A stretch of DNA of 64,000 nucleotides from contig CBDFIU010000002.1 in the NCBI GenBank assembly GCA_965248235.1, positions 992,001 to 1,056,000 of the forward strand. Direction: 5' to 3'. The DNA comes from UBA6623 sp965248235. Its GTDB lineage: Bacteria > Acidobacteriota > Terriglobia > Bryobacterales > UBA6623. This document shows positions 1 through 8,846 of this stretch, one piece after another (the first letter of the stretch is position 1; every line of letters begins with the position of its first letter). The position numbers and the translations under genes are program-made. The notes beneath the pieces were generated by a model. It was given only the letters and a program-made list of their open reading frames with translations. It searched no databases and had not been told where the DNA came from.

Positions 1-1
1 G

Positions 2-1138
2 GCCCGGATGCAGGCCCATCCAGCCGTCCCGTGGATCAGCGGGCTGCTGCGCTCCGACGATCAAGATGTCCGTCGAGCCGCCCTCGAAGCATTGAACCGG
101 CTCGGAAATGTCCCCGACGAGGCGCTGACGAAACTGTTCGTCAAACGCGCAACGGATCGAAACGCCAAGGTGCGCGCCGCGGCGCTGGTGGCATTGGCTC
201 GTTCCGCGCCGCGGGAAGAAGTTTCCGAAGCCGTTCGGCGCGGGACCGAAGACCGCGACCCGCGCGTGCGCATCCAGGCCTTCCGCGCCTTAGGCGCGCT
301 ACGGCCGCCCGGAGCAGCGGCGGCGTTGTCCGGGGGCTTGCGGGACAAGAATCCTAACGTGCGAATCGCCGCCGTCCGCGCCCTTGGCGCGGTGGGCGAG
401 CGGCGCGCGCTTTCGCTGGTGCGGTCGTTGCGGTTCCAGGCCGATCCGCTCTCCTACGCCGCCGAGGAAGTGATGGCGCGGTTGGCCGAGGGCGACGAGG
501 AGTATTTCGACGGCGTGGACGGTCTTCCCCTCGCCTACCAAAGCGACGCCGGGCGCGAGAGCTTTTTGCGCGCGCTCAACGTCGTTGGTTCCGCGCGGGC
601 CAAGGCCTTGATCGCGGGACTATCGCCGGCTGACCGCCCGCCCGCGGCGCCGACGACCGAAGACTCCCCGGAACTGCGTTTCGAGCCGGCCGACTACCAG
701 CGCATCTCGCGCGAACTGAATCGCCGCTTGACGGTGCACACGACAATCGGCGCATTTGAAGTGGTTATTCACTACGACGAGGCGCGCCTGACCGCCGAGC
801 ATTTTGTCCGTTTGGCCGCGCGGGGGGCTTTCGACGAGCAGCGCTTCGTCGCTGTTGAGCCGACGCGCATGGTCGAGTTTCGCGCGGTCCGGCCCGACGA
901 TAAGGTACGGTTTCCGGCGCGGGTTCGTTGTGAAATCAACACCGAACTCCTCACGCGCGGCAGCTTGGGGATGATCGCCGATCCCAGCGACTCCGGCGGC
1001 TACCGCTTCTTTATCGCCTTGAAGGACCTACCCGAACTCGACGGCCGTTATACGAATTTGGGCCGCCTGGTGTCGGGCGACCGCCTGATCAGCGAGATCA
1101 CGAGGGAAACGAGGATTCGGGCCATCACGACTCGCTGA
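2..1138 (+). CDS. HEAT-repeat protein with C-terminal cyclophilin-like domain (5' partial)
   Basis: The frame is open to the window edge, so the N-terminus is probably missing; the first ATG inside the window is at 8. Residues 1-165 are short helical HEAT-like repeats (recurring 'VRRAALEAL', 'VRAAALVAL', 'VRIQAFRAL', 'VRIAAVRAL'). From about residue 240 the sequence turns into a cyclophilin-type peptidyl-prolyl isomerase fold ('LTVHTTIGAFEVVIHYDEA' followed by 'TAEHFVRLA', later 'RGSLGMIAD' and 'YTNLGRLVSGD'), a pattern known from two-domain scaffold/PPIase proteins. The canonical catalytic FHR motif is replaced by 'EQRFVAVEP', so activity is uncertain. The stop is at 1136-1138. Confidence 0.8.
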   Translation, partial: ARMQAHPAVPWISGLLRSDDQDVRRAALEALNRLGNVPDEALTKLFVKRATDRNAKVRAAALVALARSAPREEVSEAVRRGTEDRDPRVRIQAFRALGALRPPGAAAALSGGLRDKNPNVRIAAVRALGAVGERRALSLVRSLRFQADPLSYAAEEVMARLAEGDEEYFDGVDGLPLAYQSDAGRESFLRALNVVGSARAKALIAGLSPADRPPAAPTTEDSPELRFEPADYQRISRELNRRLTVHTTIGAFEVVIHYDEARLTAEHFVRLAARGAFDEQRFVAVEPTRMVEFRAVRPDDKVRFPARVRCEINTELLTRGSLGMIADPSDSGGYRFFIALKDLPELDGRYTNLGRLVSGDRLISEITRETRIRAITTR

Positions 1139-1220
1139 GCGCCGCTGTTGGGTTGTGAGGCGTGGGCGCAGCGAACTCGGATCCCCGGTCCGCGGGAGCG
1201 GATCTGTGTCGTCCGGTGCT

Positions 1221-1460
1221 CTATTCGGTGTCGCCGCCAGTCATCTTGGCCAGAACTTCATCGAACAGCGCCGCTTTCTTGCCGACTTTCTTTTTCTTCG
1301 CTCCGCCTTTCCCGTGACGATACTTATGTTCGTAATAGCAGGTGCGGCAGCACACTTTCGCCGGTTCGCCGCCCACCAGAGCGACGATGGAGTGGTTCGT
1401 CAACAGACGACACTTCGAGCAATGGTCGTCGATAATGTCGCCCAGGCGGACTTCAGCCAT
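1221..1460 (-). CDS. small zinc-ribbon-like protein
   Basis: This is a 79-residue protein starting MAEVRLGDII. A longer open frame runs upstream, but this ATG is preceded by a GGAG about 10 nt away and the upstream residues look non-coding. Two cysteine pairs ('CSKC' at residues 14-17 and 'CCRTC' at 37-41) plus a following 'YYEH' suggest a single bound zinc. A lysine-rich tail (residues 51-62) may bind nucleic acid. I do not recognise a named family; the function is unknown. Confidence 0.65.
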   Translation of the reverse strand: MAEVRLGDIIDDHCSKCRLLTNHSIVALVGGEPAKVCCRTCYYEHKYRHGKGGAKKKKVGKKAALFDEVLAKMTGGDTE

Positions 1461-2002
1461 CGCGTGACTCCAGAAGGGTGGAAGCCCATTATCGCAATAT
1501 GATCTTCTCGGAGCAACAGCGGGCCCCCATTTGCGTTTCGTAGGTTTCGCGCAGCCGCCCACGCGGAGCCGTCGCGCAAGCCGCTTGAGGCCCCCGCGAG
1601 GTTGCCCGACTGTCGGTTGCCGGCAGCTTCTCCGACTGACGCCCCGGGAACGGCGGGAACGGGTGCGCGACATAAATATGGCGAATCGACGGCCCGGGCC
1701 CGAGCGGATCCCTGCTTGAAGTCTTCGCTTGGCTCGACCATGGCTAAAGCCACATGGGAGAAGACCGTTGAAACTGGTACGTTTCTTAGGTCTATCTTCG
1801 GTCGGAGTTCGGGGAGGGGAGTCGGGGACACAGCTCCCGAACCCAGCCAAGTCCGGTTTGACACGCACGCTACCCTGAGCAGGGGAGCCGGGCGCCAATG
1901 GCCGGGTGTGGCCCGGCGGTGAAGAAAAAAAATCGCGCCACAAACGGCTCGACAGCAATTCCGCGAAACGAACCCAAGGTGCAAGTATCTATTTATATTT
2001 CA
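1461..2002 (+). other. intergenic region without recognisable gene
   Basis: No convincing coding frame was found on either strand. Long open frames here are GC-skew artefacts without family resemblance. The last 8 bases (1995-2002, ATATTTCA) are the left target duplication of the IS1595 element that follows. Confidence 0.6.
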
Positions 2003-3038
2003 GATGGGTATTTACTTGACTCAGGTGACCACAAGATGTAGGATCGGGGAAATGGAAGATTATCCTCGGAATCTGGCCGAGTTCGAGGCGCGTTTCGCCA
2101 CCGAGCAGGCCTGTCGAGAGTATCTGTGTCAACTCCGCTGGCCGGAGGGTTTTCGTTGTCCGCGATGCGGGCACGACAAAGCGTGGGCGGTGCGGACAGC
2201 GCTGCTGGAGTGCGCCGGCTGCGGGCATCAAGCTTCTCCAACGGCGGGCACAATATTTCAAGACACCCGCCAACCCCTCCAGAGTTGGTTTCGAGCCATG
2301 TGGTGGCTCACGAGCCAGAAGAACGGGGCGAGCGCGCTGGGCTTGCAGCGGGTGTTGGGCCTGGGCAGCTACAAAACGGCCTGGACTTGGTTGCATAAGC
2401 TCCGGCGCGCCATGGTGCGGCCCGGACGCGATCGGCTCAGCGGGCGCGTGGAGGTTGACGAGACTTACTTAGGAGGCTTGGAGGAGGGCGTGCGCGGTCG
2501 CCAAACCGACGCTAAGGCGCTGATTGTAGTAGCGGCCGAGGAAGATGGTGCCGGCATCGGGCGGGTTCGGATACGCACCATTCCCAACGCCTCCGGGGAC
2601 AGCTTGATGGCCTTCGTCGGCGAGTCGATCGAACCCGGCAGCGTGGTCCATACCGACGGTTGGCTGGGATACGAACCGCTCGAAGGCGACGGCTATCGCC
2701 ACGAGGTGAGCTACCTGGAGGGGCAACCGGCGCGCGCCTCGAAACTGCTCCCCCGGGTGCACCGCGTGGTGTCGTTAGTGAAGCGCTGGATACTGGGCAC
2801 GCATCAAGGAGCGGTCAGTCACGAGCATCTCGACTCCTACCTCGACGAATTCGCCTTCCGCTTCAACCGCCGCAAGTCCAGAAGTCGAGGCAAGCTCTTT
2901 TACCGCCTGGTTCAACAGGCCGTCGCCGTGCCACCGGCACCCTACAAATCGCTGGTCGGAGGCACCGCGACACGCGCTACGGACGACCACAACATGTAGG
3001 GGCTATTTCCCAATACCTGAGTCAAGTAAATACCCATC
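2003..3038 (+). mobile_element. IS1595-family element, copy 1 (complete, 1036 bp)
   Basis: The ends are perfect 24-bp inverted repeats beginning GATGGGTATTTACTTGACTC. An 8-bp target duplication ATATTTCA flanks it (1995-2002 and 3039-3046), the duplication length known for IS1595. It carries one transposase gene and about 49 bp of untranslated left end. It appears identical to copies 2 and 3, so it is a recent insertion. Only 218 bp separate it from copy 2. Confidence 0.95.
2052..2999 (+). CDS. IS1595-family transposase (copy 1)
   Basis: This 315-residue DDE transposase starts at MEDYPRNLAEF; an in-frame ATG at 2004 lies inside the terminal repeat and is unlikely. The start at 2052 has an AGGA upstream. 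Residues 25-70 form a zinc ribbon (CPRCG at about 36, then CAGCG near 61). The catalytic core shows 'VEVDETYLGG' (first Asp), 'VVHTDGWLGY' (second Asp) and the C-terminal 'LDSYLDEFAFRFNRR' block typical of the ISXO2/IS1595 group. The domain cuts and joins its own 24-bp ends. Diagnostic residues are Q/Y/K at the three sites that vary among copies (LGLQRV, GSYKTA, TDAKAL). Confidence 0.95.
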   Translation: MEDYPRNLAEFEARFATEQACREYLCQLRWPEGFRCPRCGHDKAWAVRTALLECAGCGHQASPTAGTIFQDTRQPLQSWFRAMWWLTSQKNGASALGLQRVLGLGSYKTAWTWLHKLRRAMVRPGRDRLSGRVEVDETYLGGLEEGVRGRQTDAKALIVVAAEEDGAGIGRVRIRTIPNASGDSLMAFVGESIEPGSVVHTDGWLGYEPLEGDGYRHEVSYLEGQPARASKLLPRVHRVVSLVKRWILGTHQGAVSHEHLDSYLDEFAFRFNRRKSRSRGKLFYRLVQQAVAVPPAPYKSLVGGTATRATDDHNM

Positions 3039-3256
3039 ATATTTCATTAGGATGGGGACTTCTAAAACCGCCCGCGGACTGCGGTCAAACGGCGACCCAT
3101 CGCCACACCGAACATGCCTACCCGCAGGCCGAACTCCGTCGCCTTCCCACGAGCTGAAGCCCGATCCAGGCACCGGGCCCACGACACGAACCGTCCAAAG
3201 ACCGTTTTTGCGGACCAAACCCAAATCACCATTTTGTCGAACTATATAAAATAAGT

Positions 3257-4292
3257 GATGGGTATTTACTTGACTCAGGTGACCACAAGATGTAGGATCG
3301 GGGAAATGGAAGATTATCCTCGGAATCTGGCCGAGTTCGAGGCGCGTTTCGCCACCGAGCAGGCCTGTCGAGAGTATCTGTGTCAACTCCGCTGGCCGGA
3401 GGGTTTTCGTTGTCCGCGATGCGGGCACGACAAAGCGTGGGCGGTGCGGACAGCGCTGCTGGAGTGCGCCGGCTGCGGGCATCAAGCTTCTCCAACGGCG
3501 GGCACAATATTTCAAGACACCCGCCAACCCCTCCAGAGTTGGTTTCGAGCCATGTGGTGGCTCACGAGCCAGAAGAACGGGGCGAGCGCGCTGGGCTTGC
3601 AGCGGGTGTTGGGCCTGGGCAGCTACAAAACGGCCTGGACTTGGTTGCATAAGCTCCGGCGCGCCATGGTGCGGCCCGGACGCGATCGGCTCAGCGGGCG
3701 CGTGGAGGTTGACGAGACTTACTTAGGAGGCTTGGAGGAGGGCGTGCGCGGTCGCCAAACCGACGCTAAGGCGCTGATTGTAGTAGCGGCCGAGGAAGAT
3801 GGTGCCGGCATCGGGCGGGTTCGGATACGCACCATTCCCAACGCCTCCGGGGACAGCTTGATGGCCTTCGTCGGCGAGTCGATCGAACCCGGCAGCGTGG
3901 TCCATACCGACGGTTGGCTGGGATACGAACCGCTCGAAGGCGACGGCTATCGCCACGAGGTGAGCTACCTGGAGGGGCAACCGGCGCGCGCCTCGAAACT
4001 GCTCCCCCGGGTGCACCGCGTGGTGTCGTTAGTGAAGCGCTGGATACTGGGCACGCATCAAGGAGCGGTCAGTCACGAGCATCTCGACTCCTACCTCGAC
4101 GAATTCGCCTTCCGCTTCAACCGCCGCAAGTCCAGAAGTCGAGGCAAGCTCTTTTACCGCCTGGTTCAACAGGCCGTCGCCGTGCCACCGGCACCCTACA
4201 AATCGCTGGTCGGAGGCACCGCGACACGCGCTACGGACGACCACAACATGTAGGGGCTATTTCCCAATACCTGAGTCAAGTAAATACCCATC
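3257..4292 (+). mobile_element. IS1595-family element, copy 2 (complete)
   Basis: Same orientation as copy 1. Target duplication AAATAAGT at 3249-3256 and 4293-4300. It is an independent insertion, not a tandem duplication, because the duplicated target differs from that of copy 1. Confidence 0.95.
3306..4253 (+). CDS. IS1595-family transposase (copy 2)
   Basis: The protein is identical in sequence to the copy 1 transposase (315 residues), with an intact zinc ribbon and both visible catalytic aspartates. Nothing suggests inactivation. Confidence 0.95.
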   Translation: MEDYPRNLAEFEARFATEQACREYLCQLRWPEGFRCPRCGHDKAWAVRTALLECAGCGHQASPTAGTIFQDTRQPLQSWFRAMWWLTSQKNGASALGLQRVLGLGSYKTAWTWLHKLRRAMVRPGRDRLSGRVEVDETYLGGLEEGVRGRQTDAKALIVVAAEEDGAGIGRVRIRTIPNASGDSLMAFVGESIEPGSVVHTDGWLGYEPLEGDGYRHEVSYLEGQPARASKLLPRVHRVVSLVKRWILGTHQGAVSHEHLDSYLDEFAFRFNRRKSRSRGKLFYRLVQQAVAVPPAPYKSLVGGTATRATDDHNM

Positions 4293-4300
4293 AAATAAGT

Positions 4301-4862
4301 TAGGAAGACCTCAGCGCGACCCAAGCCGATCCCAAAGTGAACTTTGGGGGACACTCGGCCCCCCCTCGGCGCACTCCCCTGGGGTCCTCCGCTACGGTCT
4401 TGCGAAACAAAGCCAAGACCTATTTAACCGTATTAGAAACAAACATTTACGATCCACCCGAGGGGATACCGCTCAGCCCGCCTTCCTCGAACCTTCCAAA
4501 GCAAACCCCCTTTTCCCCGGCCACCCACACCCAAGCGATACGAAACGAAGCCAAGACGGACCTAACCACCGTTCGAGCAACCACTTACAGCCCCCCCGGG
4601 GCCACCATCCGGCGGCAAGCCACGAACCCGAAAACCAAACCCGCCAACCCTGCGCCTCCGAGCTCGCCCATTACAAACTCGGTCACCCGAACAACCCCGC
4701 TTGACAGCCCCGGTATCCTGAGCACGGAGTCGCCCAAGCGTCGCCGATCAGACCACCTAACGCCGGTCGTCACCAGGTCGGTTCCGGCTCCGCGTTGTTC
4801 CGGGAGATGATCTTCGCGGAGGGCGGCTGGTCAAATGCTGTCGGGGAGGAGCTGTGAGATGA
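4301..4862 (+). other. non-coding region with two copies of a short dispersed motif
   Basis: An open frame at 4337-4810 has no family resemblance and is proline- and serine-rich from base composition; I do not call it. Within it, a motif of about 18 bp (CGAAACAAAGCCAAGACC at 4403-4420) recurs as CGAAACGAAGCCAAGACG at 4541-4558, 138 bp apart, followed each time by a run of C and G. Confidence 0.5.
4403..4558 (+). repeat. pair of CGAAACRAAGCCAAGAC repeats
   Basis: Two direct copies 138 bp apart share 16 of 18 positions, and similarity continues weakly for about 35 bp (CTA.TTAACC versus CTAACCACC, then ACCCGAGG versus CCCCCGGG). They may be members of a dispersed intergenic repeat; only two are seen in this window. 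Confidence 0.45.
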
Positions 4863-5468
4863 TTACTCCGCGCCGCCGCGCATCAAAATCGAGATCAGCT
4901 CCTTACCGCCGAAAGCGGTCTCGGAAACGGTGAGGCCCATTAGGCAAAAACCTTCCTGGCCTGATTGGTTGAGTTCCTTCTCCATCGTCTTGGTTCGTTT
5001 GGTGGCCGCCAGCTTGTAGGCGTAGGTCTTGGCGGGATTGTCGATCTCGCGCTCGAGAATCACAACAACCTCTCGGCCTCCGAAGGAGGTCCGCGCGACC
5101 GATTGTCCGCGGTAACGAAACCCCTCCGCGCCTGCCTCACGCAGCTCTCTCTGCATCGTTGATGTTTTGTTGGTCGCAAGCAGTGCGTACTCGCGGCGCT
5201 GCACCGGCGAGGCGTCGGCGGGCTTGCTCATCACGACGACGACCTCGTTTCCACCCAACGTCGGGCCGGTCATCGTGGCGGAGAACTCGTAGCCGGCCGC
5301 GGCGGCCTCGTTCATCTCCTTAGCGATGGTCTTGGTCCTTTTGGCGGCGAGCAGCTTGTAGCTGACCGCGCCCGCGTTATCCGCAACCGGGGCGGGCGGC
5401 GCCGCGCCAGCCGCCGACGCAAGGATCAGCGGAATTGCAAGTCGAACAGCGAATCGTTGAAGGGTCAT
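4863..5468 (-). CDS. secreted protein with three ~50-residue repeats
   Basis: The protein is 201 residues long, starting MTLQRFAVRLAIPL with an AGAGG six bases upstream; a signal peptide ends near AGAAPP. Three repeats follow, each with the pattern 'YKLLAAKRTKTIAKEMNEA', 'AGYEF', then '(L/F)GG(N/R/K)E(V/L)' and a closing beta strand 'VVVVM', 'VVVIL' or 'ISILM'. This resembles the small alpha/beta DUF4177-like repeat, here in triplicate. The cellular role is unknown; it is likely periplasmic or exported. It lies alone, 195 bp from the next gene. Confidence 0.75.
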   Translation of the reverse strand: MTLQRFAVRLAIPLILASAAGAAPPAPVADNAGAVSYKLLAAKRTKTIAKEMNEAAAAGYEFSATMTGPTLGGNEVVVVMSKPADASPVQRREYALLATNKTSTMQRELREAGAEGFRYRGQSVARTSFGGREVVVILEREIDNPAKTYAYKLAATKRTKTMEKELNQSGQEGFCLMGLTVSETAFGGKELISILMRGGAE

Positions 5469-5663
5469 GAAAACCTCTTGAGCATTGAAAGACTCTTGAG
5501 ATGACGCGCCGGCGCGCGGTTGGGTTGCGCCACATCCCTGCTTTCGCGAAAAGCTCACTCACGCGATCGGTCAGGTTGCCATTCGTCGTTGACGCCTAGA
5601 CCGTGTACGTTGTTGCCGGGGAAAACACGGTGCGGACGGCTCAAGAGGGTGACCGCGGAACCG

Positions 5664-6479
5664 TCATTTGCGACAAATTACGGCGTCCAGATATCCCATG
5701 CCTTCGGGCCGGTACTCGACGATCGGCAGGAATTGACCGAAGACCCGGCGCGTGTAGGCTTCGCTACGGAAACAGGTTTGGTACCAACTAGGGAAAAACC
5801 CCTCCAGCTTGCGCGATTCCTTGAAAACGATTCCGTATTCTTCGATTTCGCGCATCGTTGCCGCCCCGTAAGACTCGATCGTCGCCGCGGAATAGACGGT
5901 CAATAAAGCAATTCCGCCGGGTCGGAGTACGCGCTTCAATTCCCCCAACCACTGCTGCTCCATGGCGGGCCCGAGATGTGTGAATACCGAGACGGCGTAG
6001 ATGAAATCGAAGTAGCCGTCTTCGAACGGCAGGGGCGGCTGGGCGGCGGTCGACCGAGATTCGACCGTCGCGAGGTTCTGTCGGCACCAATCGATTGCGT
6101 CGCTGTCGGTATCAACCGCATAGAGCCGAGCCGTTGGCAGACGCCGCGATATTGGGATCAGCGTGCGGCCACAACCGGCGCCGAAATCGAGAATGGCCTC
6201 AAATGACTCAAGGGAATAACCCACCGACGCCAAGCACGTGTTCAAGTTGTCCACGGTTTCAGCCCCAACCTGAACAAAGCTGTCCGCGCCGGGGTCTCCC
6301 GCGACCCGGAAGCGCAACTCGGGCGGAGGAAGCGGGAAAGGCCGCTCACTCCGAAAGGCCGCGTCCGTTATTCGATGTCCGAAGCACTTCACCCGGGCAC
6401 CCGTGCGATACAGCCGATAGTAGATCGCCCGGGCAATGGATCGAACGATGCCCGCGTCGCCCACGTCGGGAAGCCCCAT
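5664..6479 (-). CDS. class I SAM-dependent methyltransferase
   Basis: This 271-residue protein has the Rossmann motif I 'ILDFGAGCGRTL' at about residue 96, an acidic 'YAVDTDSDAIDWC' strand 2 that binds the SAM ribose, a post-motif 'FDFIYAVSVFTHL' and 'ELKRVLRPGGIALL', typical of Methyltransf_11/25 proteins. The substrate cannot be told. It begins 1 bp after the tctA stop on the same strand, so it is probably the last gene of the tct operon, although a functional link to tricarboxylate uptake is not obvious. Confidence 0.82.
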   Translation of the reverse strand: MGLPDVGDAGIVRSIARAIYYRLYRTGARVKCFGHRITDAAFRSERPFPLPPPELRFRVAGDPGADSFVQVGAETVDNLNTCLASVGYSLESFEAILDFGAGCGRTLIPISRRLPTARLYAVDTDSDAIDWCRQNLATVESRSTAAQPPLPFEDGYFDFIYAVSVFTHLGPAMEQQWLGELKRVLRPGGIALLTVYSAATIESYGAATMREIEEYGIVFKESRKLEGFFPSWYQTCFRSEAYTRRVFGQFLPIVEYRPEGMGYLDAVICRK

Positions 6480-6480
6480 C

Positions 6481-7974
6481 TCAACCCCCGCCGTCGGCGC
6501 GGCCGGCTCGGCGCTTTTTCAGCAGCGGCAACAGTAGCGACAACAGCGTTGCCACCAGGAAAAACAGCGCGATGGGTTGCGTCAACGGTTCGGTCCAATC
6601 GCCGCGGCTGAGAATCAGCGCCCGCCGTAGGTTCGATTCCATCATCGGTCCCAAGATCAACCCCAACACCAACGGGCCCAGCGGGATATTCGCCTTGCGG
6701 AAAAGGAAGCCGACAACTCCCGCGACGAACATGGCCCAGACATCGACGACGGCGTTGTTGAGGGCGTAGGAGCCGACTGTCCCAAACAGCACGATGCCCG
6801 CCCATAGCCAGGGGTTCGGCAGACGCAGGGCGCGGGCCAGCGGGCGCGCCCCCAACAGCCCGATCATCATGATCAGAATCGCCGCGAAAGCCATCAGGAA
6901 AACCAGGCTGAAGACGAACGACGCTTGGTCGCGGAACAGCAGCGGGCCCGGTTGGATCCCGTGAATCATCAACGCACCGATCAGAACGGCCGAGGGGGCG
7001 TCACCGGGAATCCCCAGCGTCAGCATCGTCGTCATGGCGCTGCCGATGGCCGAGTTGCACGAGGCGCAACTCGCCGCCAAGCCCTCGATCGAGCCCTTGC
7101 CGAATTTCTCCTTTTCGCGCGAGAGCCGGCGAGCTTGCTCCCAGGCGATGACCGAGCCGATATCGCCGCCCGCCGCCGGGACGGCTCCGACGAAGGTGCC
7201 GAGCCCGGTGCCGGCGATGGTCCCTGGGATCATCTTTTTCCACTCGGCGGCACGCGGCCAAATGCGGCCCAGCGCGCCGGAAGGGAGGGCGGTCGTCTTG
7301 TGACGCTCCGAGATCTGCGTCAATACCTCGGCGAGGCCGAAGAGGCCGATCATGACCGGGACGAATGAGATGCCGTCGAGAAATTCCGATTGGCCAAAGG
7401 TATAGCGCGGGTAGGCGGTCATCGGGTCCAGCCCGACGGTTGCCAGCGCCAGGCCCAACATGCCGGCCAGCATCCCCTGGATGACACGGCCTCCCGAAAC
7501 GCCCGCCATCAAGCTGATGCCGAAAAGTGCCAGGCCGAAATACTCGGCGGGTCCGAAGCGCAGCGCGAACGTGGCGATCGGGAAAGCCGCGACGGCGAGG
7601 AAGAAGATGCTCGTCAACTGTCCGACGGCCGAGAGCAAGGCGTTGATGCCGAGAGCCAAGCCGGCCTTGCCTTGGCGCGAGAGGGGGTAGCCGTCCCAAG
7701 AAGTCGCGATCGAGGCGGGCGTGCCGGGGACGTTGATCAGAATGGCCGGGATGCCGCCGCCCGGGATCGCTCCGCCGTAGATGCCGAGCAGCATCGCCAA
7801 GCCTTCTTCGGCGGAAAGCCAAAAGGTCAGCGGCGTGAGAATGGCGACGCCCATGGTGGCGGTGAGTCCGGGGAGCGCGCCGAAGATCGCGCCCAGCACG
7901 ACGCCGATGCCGAGAAATCCCAGGACTTTCCATTGGAGGACGGCCAGCAGGCCTTCAAGAATTTCCGTGCCCAC
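6481..7974 (-). CDS. tctA: tripartite tricarboxylate transporter, large permease TctA
   Basis: The 497-residue polytopic inner-membrane protein shows about a dozen hydrophobic segments. The family hallmarks are visible: 'GALPGLTATMGVAILTPLTF' near residues 33-52, 'GGAIPGGGIPAILINVPGTP' near 65-85, and the second-half counterpart 'IGSAMTTMLTLGIPGDAPSA'. The length matches the family (about 500). TctA works with TctB and the binding protein TctC for sodium- or proton-coupled uptake of carboxylates. Gene order on the minus strand is tctC, tctB, tctA, with a 392-bp gap between tctB and tctA that is filled with repeats. Confidence 0.93.
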   Translation of the reverse strand: MGTEILEGLLAVLQWKVLGFLGIGVVLGAIFGALPGLTATMGVAILTPLTFWLSAEEGLAMLLGIYGGAIPGGGIPAILINVPGTPASIATSWDGYPLSRQGKAGLALGINALLSAVGQLTSIFFLAVAAFPIATFALRFGPAEYFGLALFGISLMAGVSGGRVIQGMLAGMLGLALATVGLDPMTAYPRYTFGQSEFLDGISFVPVMIGLFGLAEVLTQISERHKTTALPSGALGRIWPRAAEWKKMIPGTIAGTGLGTFVGAVPAAGGDIGSVIAWEQARRLSREKEKFGKGSIEGLAASCASCNSAIGSAMTTMLTLGIPGDAPSAVLIGALMIHGIQPGPLLFRDQASFVFSLVFLMAFAAILIMMIGLLGARPLARALRLPNPWLWAGIVLFGTVGSYALNNAVVDVWAMFVAGVVGFLFRKANIPLGPLVLGLILGPMMESNLRRALILSRGDWTEPLTQPIALFFLVATLLSLLLPLLKKRRAGRADGGG

Positions 7975-8020
7975 TTAGTTTGTAGGTCCTTCCGGATGAT
8001 GCGAGAGCGCGCACGACCTC

Positions 8021-8170
8021 AAACCGAGCCGCGCACGTAAGGGGCTGTGAAAAATTGGGGACTGTACCGAGCGCCGACCGAATAAGTTCCATCAAATCAA
8101 CAATTTCTCCTGGCGCGAAGTAGACTGTCCCCCAATTTTTCACAGCCCCTAAGTAAGCGGTAGGCGATGA
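8021..8170 (+). repeat. dispersed GAGCCGCG intergenic repeat, copy a, split by an inserted palindrome
   Basis: The halves at 8021-8040 (AAACCGAGCCGCGCACGTAA) and 8151-8170 (AAGTAAGCGGTAGGCGATGA) together match the unbroken copy at 39263-39300. The 8040-8150 palindrome sits exactly between them, with TAA on both sides, so it was inserted into this repeat. Confidence 0.7.
8040..8150. repeat. mobile palindrome (REP/MITE-like), 26-27-bp arms
   Basis: The left arm 8040-8065 begins AGGGGCTGTGAAAAATTGGG; the right arm 8124-8150 is its reverse complement with one extra G and one mismatch. The 58-bp loop is unrelated sequence. No coding capacity is present. Such GGGGACTGT palindromes are reminiscent of repeats moved by RAYT-type transposases, a fragment of which lies at 50007-50138. 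Confidence 0.7.
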
Positions 8171-8315
8171 GGCTCGAAGCGCCAAGGAAAGCGGCGGGCG
8201 GAAGAACGTTCGTGGACCATAACGCACGAAAGATAAAGCCGCGACAGCGTCGGCTTTTGCTTCGCCTCTCGGCTGGTTTTGTAGGATCACAACTTCCTTC
8301 GCTCCTCACGACGGT

Positions 8316-8351
8316 TCATCGGATTCCGCTCACTCACGTTCGCGGCTCGGT
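8316..8351 (-). repeat. dispersed GAGCCGCG intergenic repeat, copy b
   Basis: The reverse-complement copy reads ACCGAGCCGCGAACGTGAGT followed by GAGCGGAATCCGATGA. It lies 15 bp beyond the tctB stop. Confidence 0.6.
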
Positions 8352-8366
8352 ATGAGGTCGCGAGGC

Positions 8367-8798
8367 TCACTCGAGCGAAACCCGCAGACCCATCTGAAAC
8401 GCGATGGTCACCGTGGCGGTTAATACCGCGGCGACTGTCACGGAAGCTTTCCAACTTTGTCCCAGGAATCGTAGGAACAACACCAGGAACACGACCGTTC
8501 GCAGCGCGAACAAGCCTGTGCCCCACAACAGCAAGTAACCGAAGAACAGGCCGATGACTCCGGCGATCGCTCCGCGATGCTCGAGCTCGAAATGCTTTCC
8601 GCCGCCGTGAACGCCTTCCCACCCCAGCGCCGCCGCTAATAGGACCATCAGGACACCTATCACCCGCGGGAAGAACCCGGCGCCGGGCAACGAGCCCGAG
8701 CCCGCCGGCAACTCAAGCGCACTGGCGATCAAATAGGCTCCGAGCAGCAGAAAAAATAGGGCCACGAATAAGATGGTACGTTGCATTTCGAAAATCAC
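8367..8798 (-). CDS. tctB: tripartite tricarboxylate transporter, small permease TctB
   Basis: The protein has 143 residues and four predicted membrane helices (about residues 6-26, 43-62, 79-100 and 104-135), the size and layout of TctB. An early 'ALELPAGSGSLPGAGFFPR' matches the TctB signature in which a conserved GPGFFP-like turn follows helix 1. It pairs with TctA in the membrane. It lies between tctC (48 bp upstream) and tctA. Confidence 0.88.
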   Translation of the reverse strand: MIFEMQRTILFVALFFLLLGAYLIASALELPAGSGSLPGAGFFPRVIGVLMVLLAAALGWEGVHGGGKHFELEHRGAIAGVIGLFFGYLLLWGTGLFALRTVVFLVLFLRFLGQSWKASVTVAAVLTATVTIAFQMGLRVSLE

Positions 8799-8846
8799 TC
8801 TATTTCTCGGACAGCCTCCGAGGACTTTCCAATCGAGACGGCGGGG

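Noticed and set aside
1400..1984. 194-residue minus-strand frame and the long N-terminal extension of the zinc-ribbon gene
   Set aside because: Arginine-rich shadow sequence; the short ATG with GGAG explains the real gene.
2004..2051. Earlier ATG for the IS1595 transposases
   Set aside because: It lies inside the terminal inverted repeat; the later ATG has a ribosome site and starts the conserved domain.
2003..4292. Composite transposon formed by IS1595 copies 1 and 2
   Set aside because: Each copy has its own target duplication, so they inserted separately; the 218 bp between them carry no gene.
4337..4810. 157-residue open frame
   Set aside because: Proline/serine-rich from base composition, no ribosome site or family resemblance; contains a non-coding repeat.
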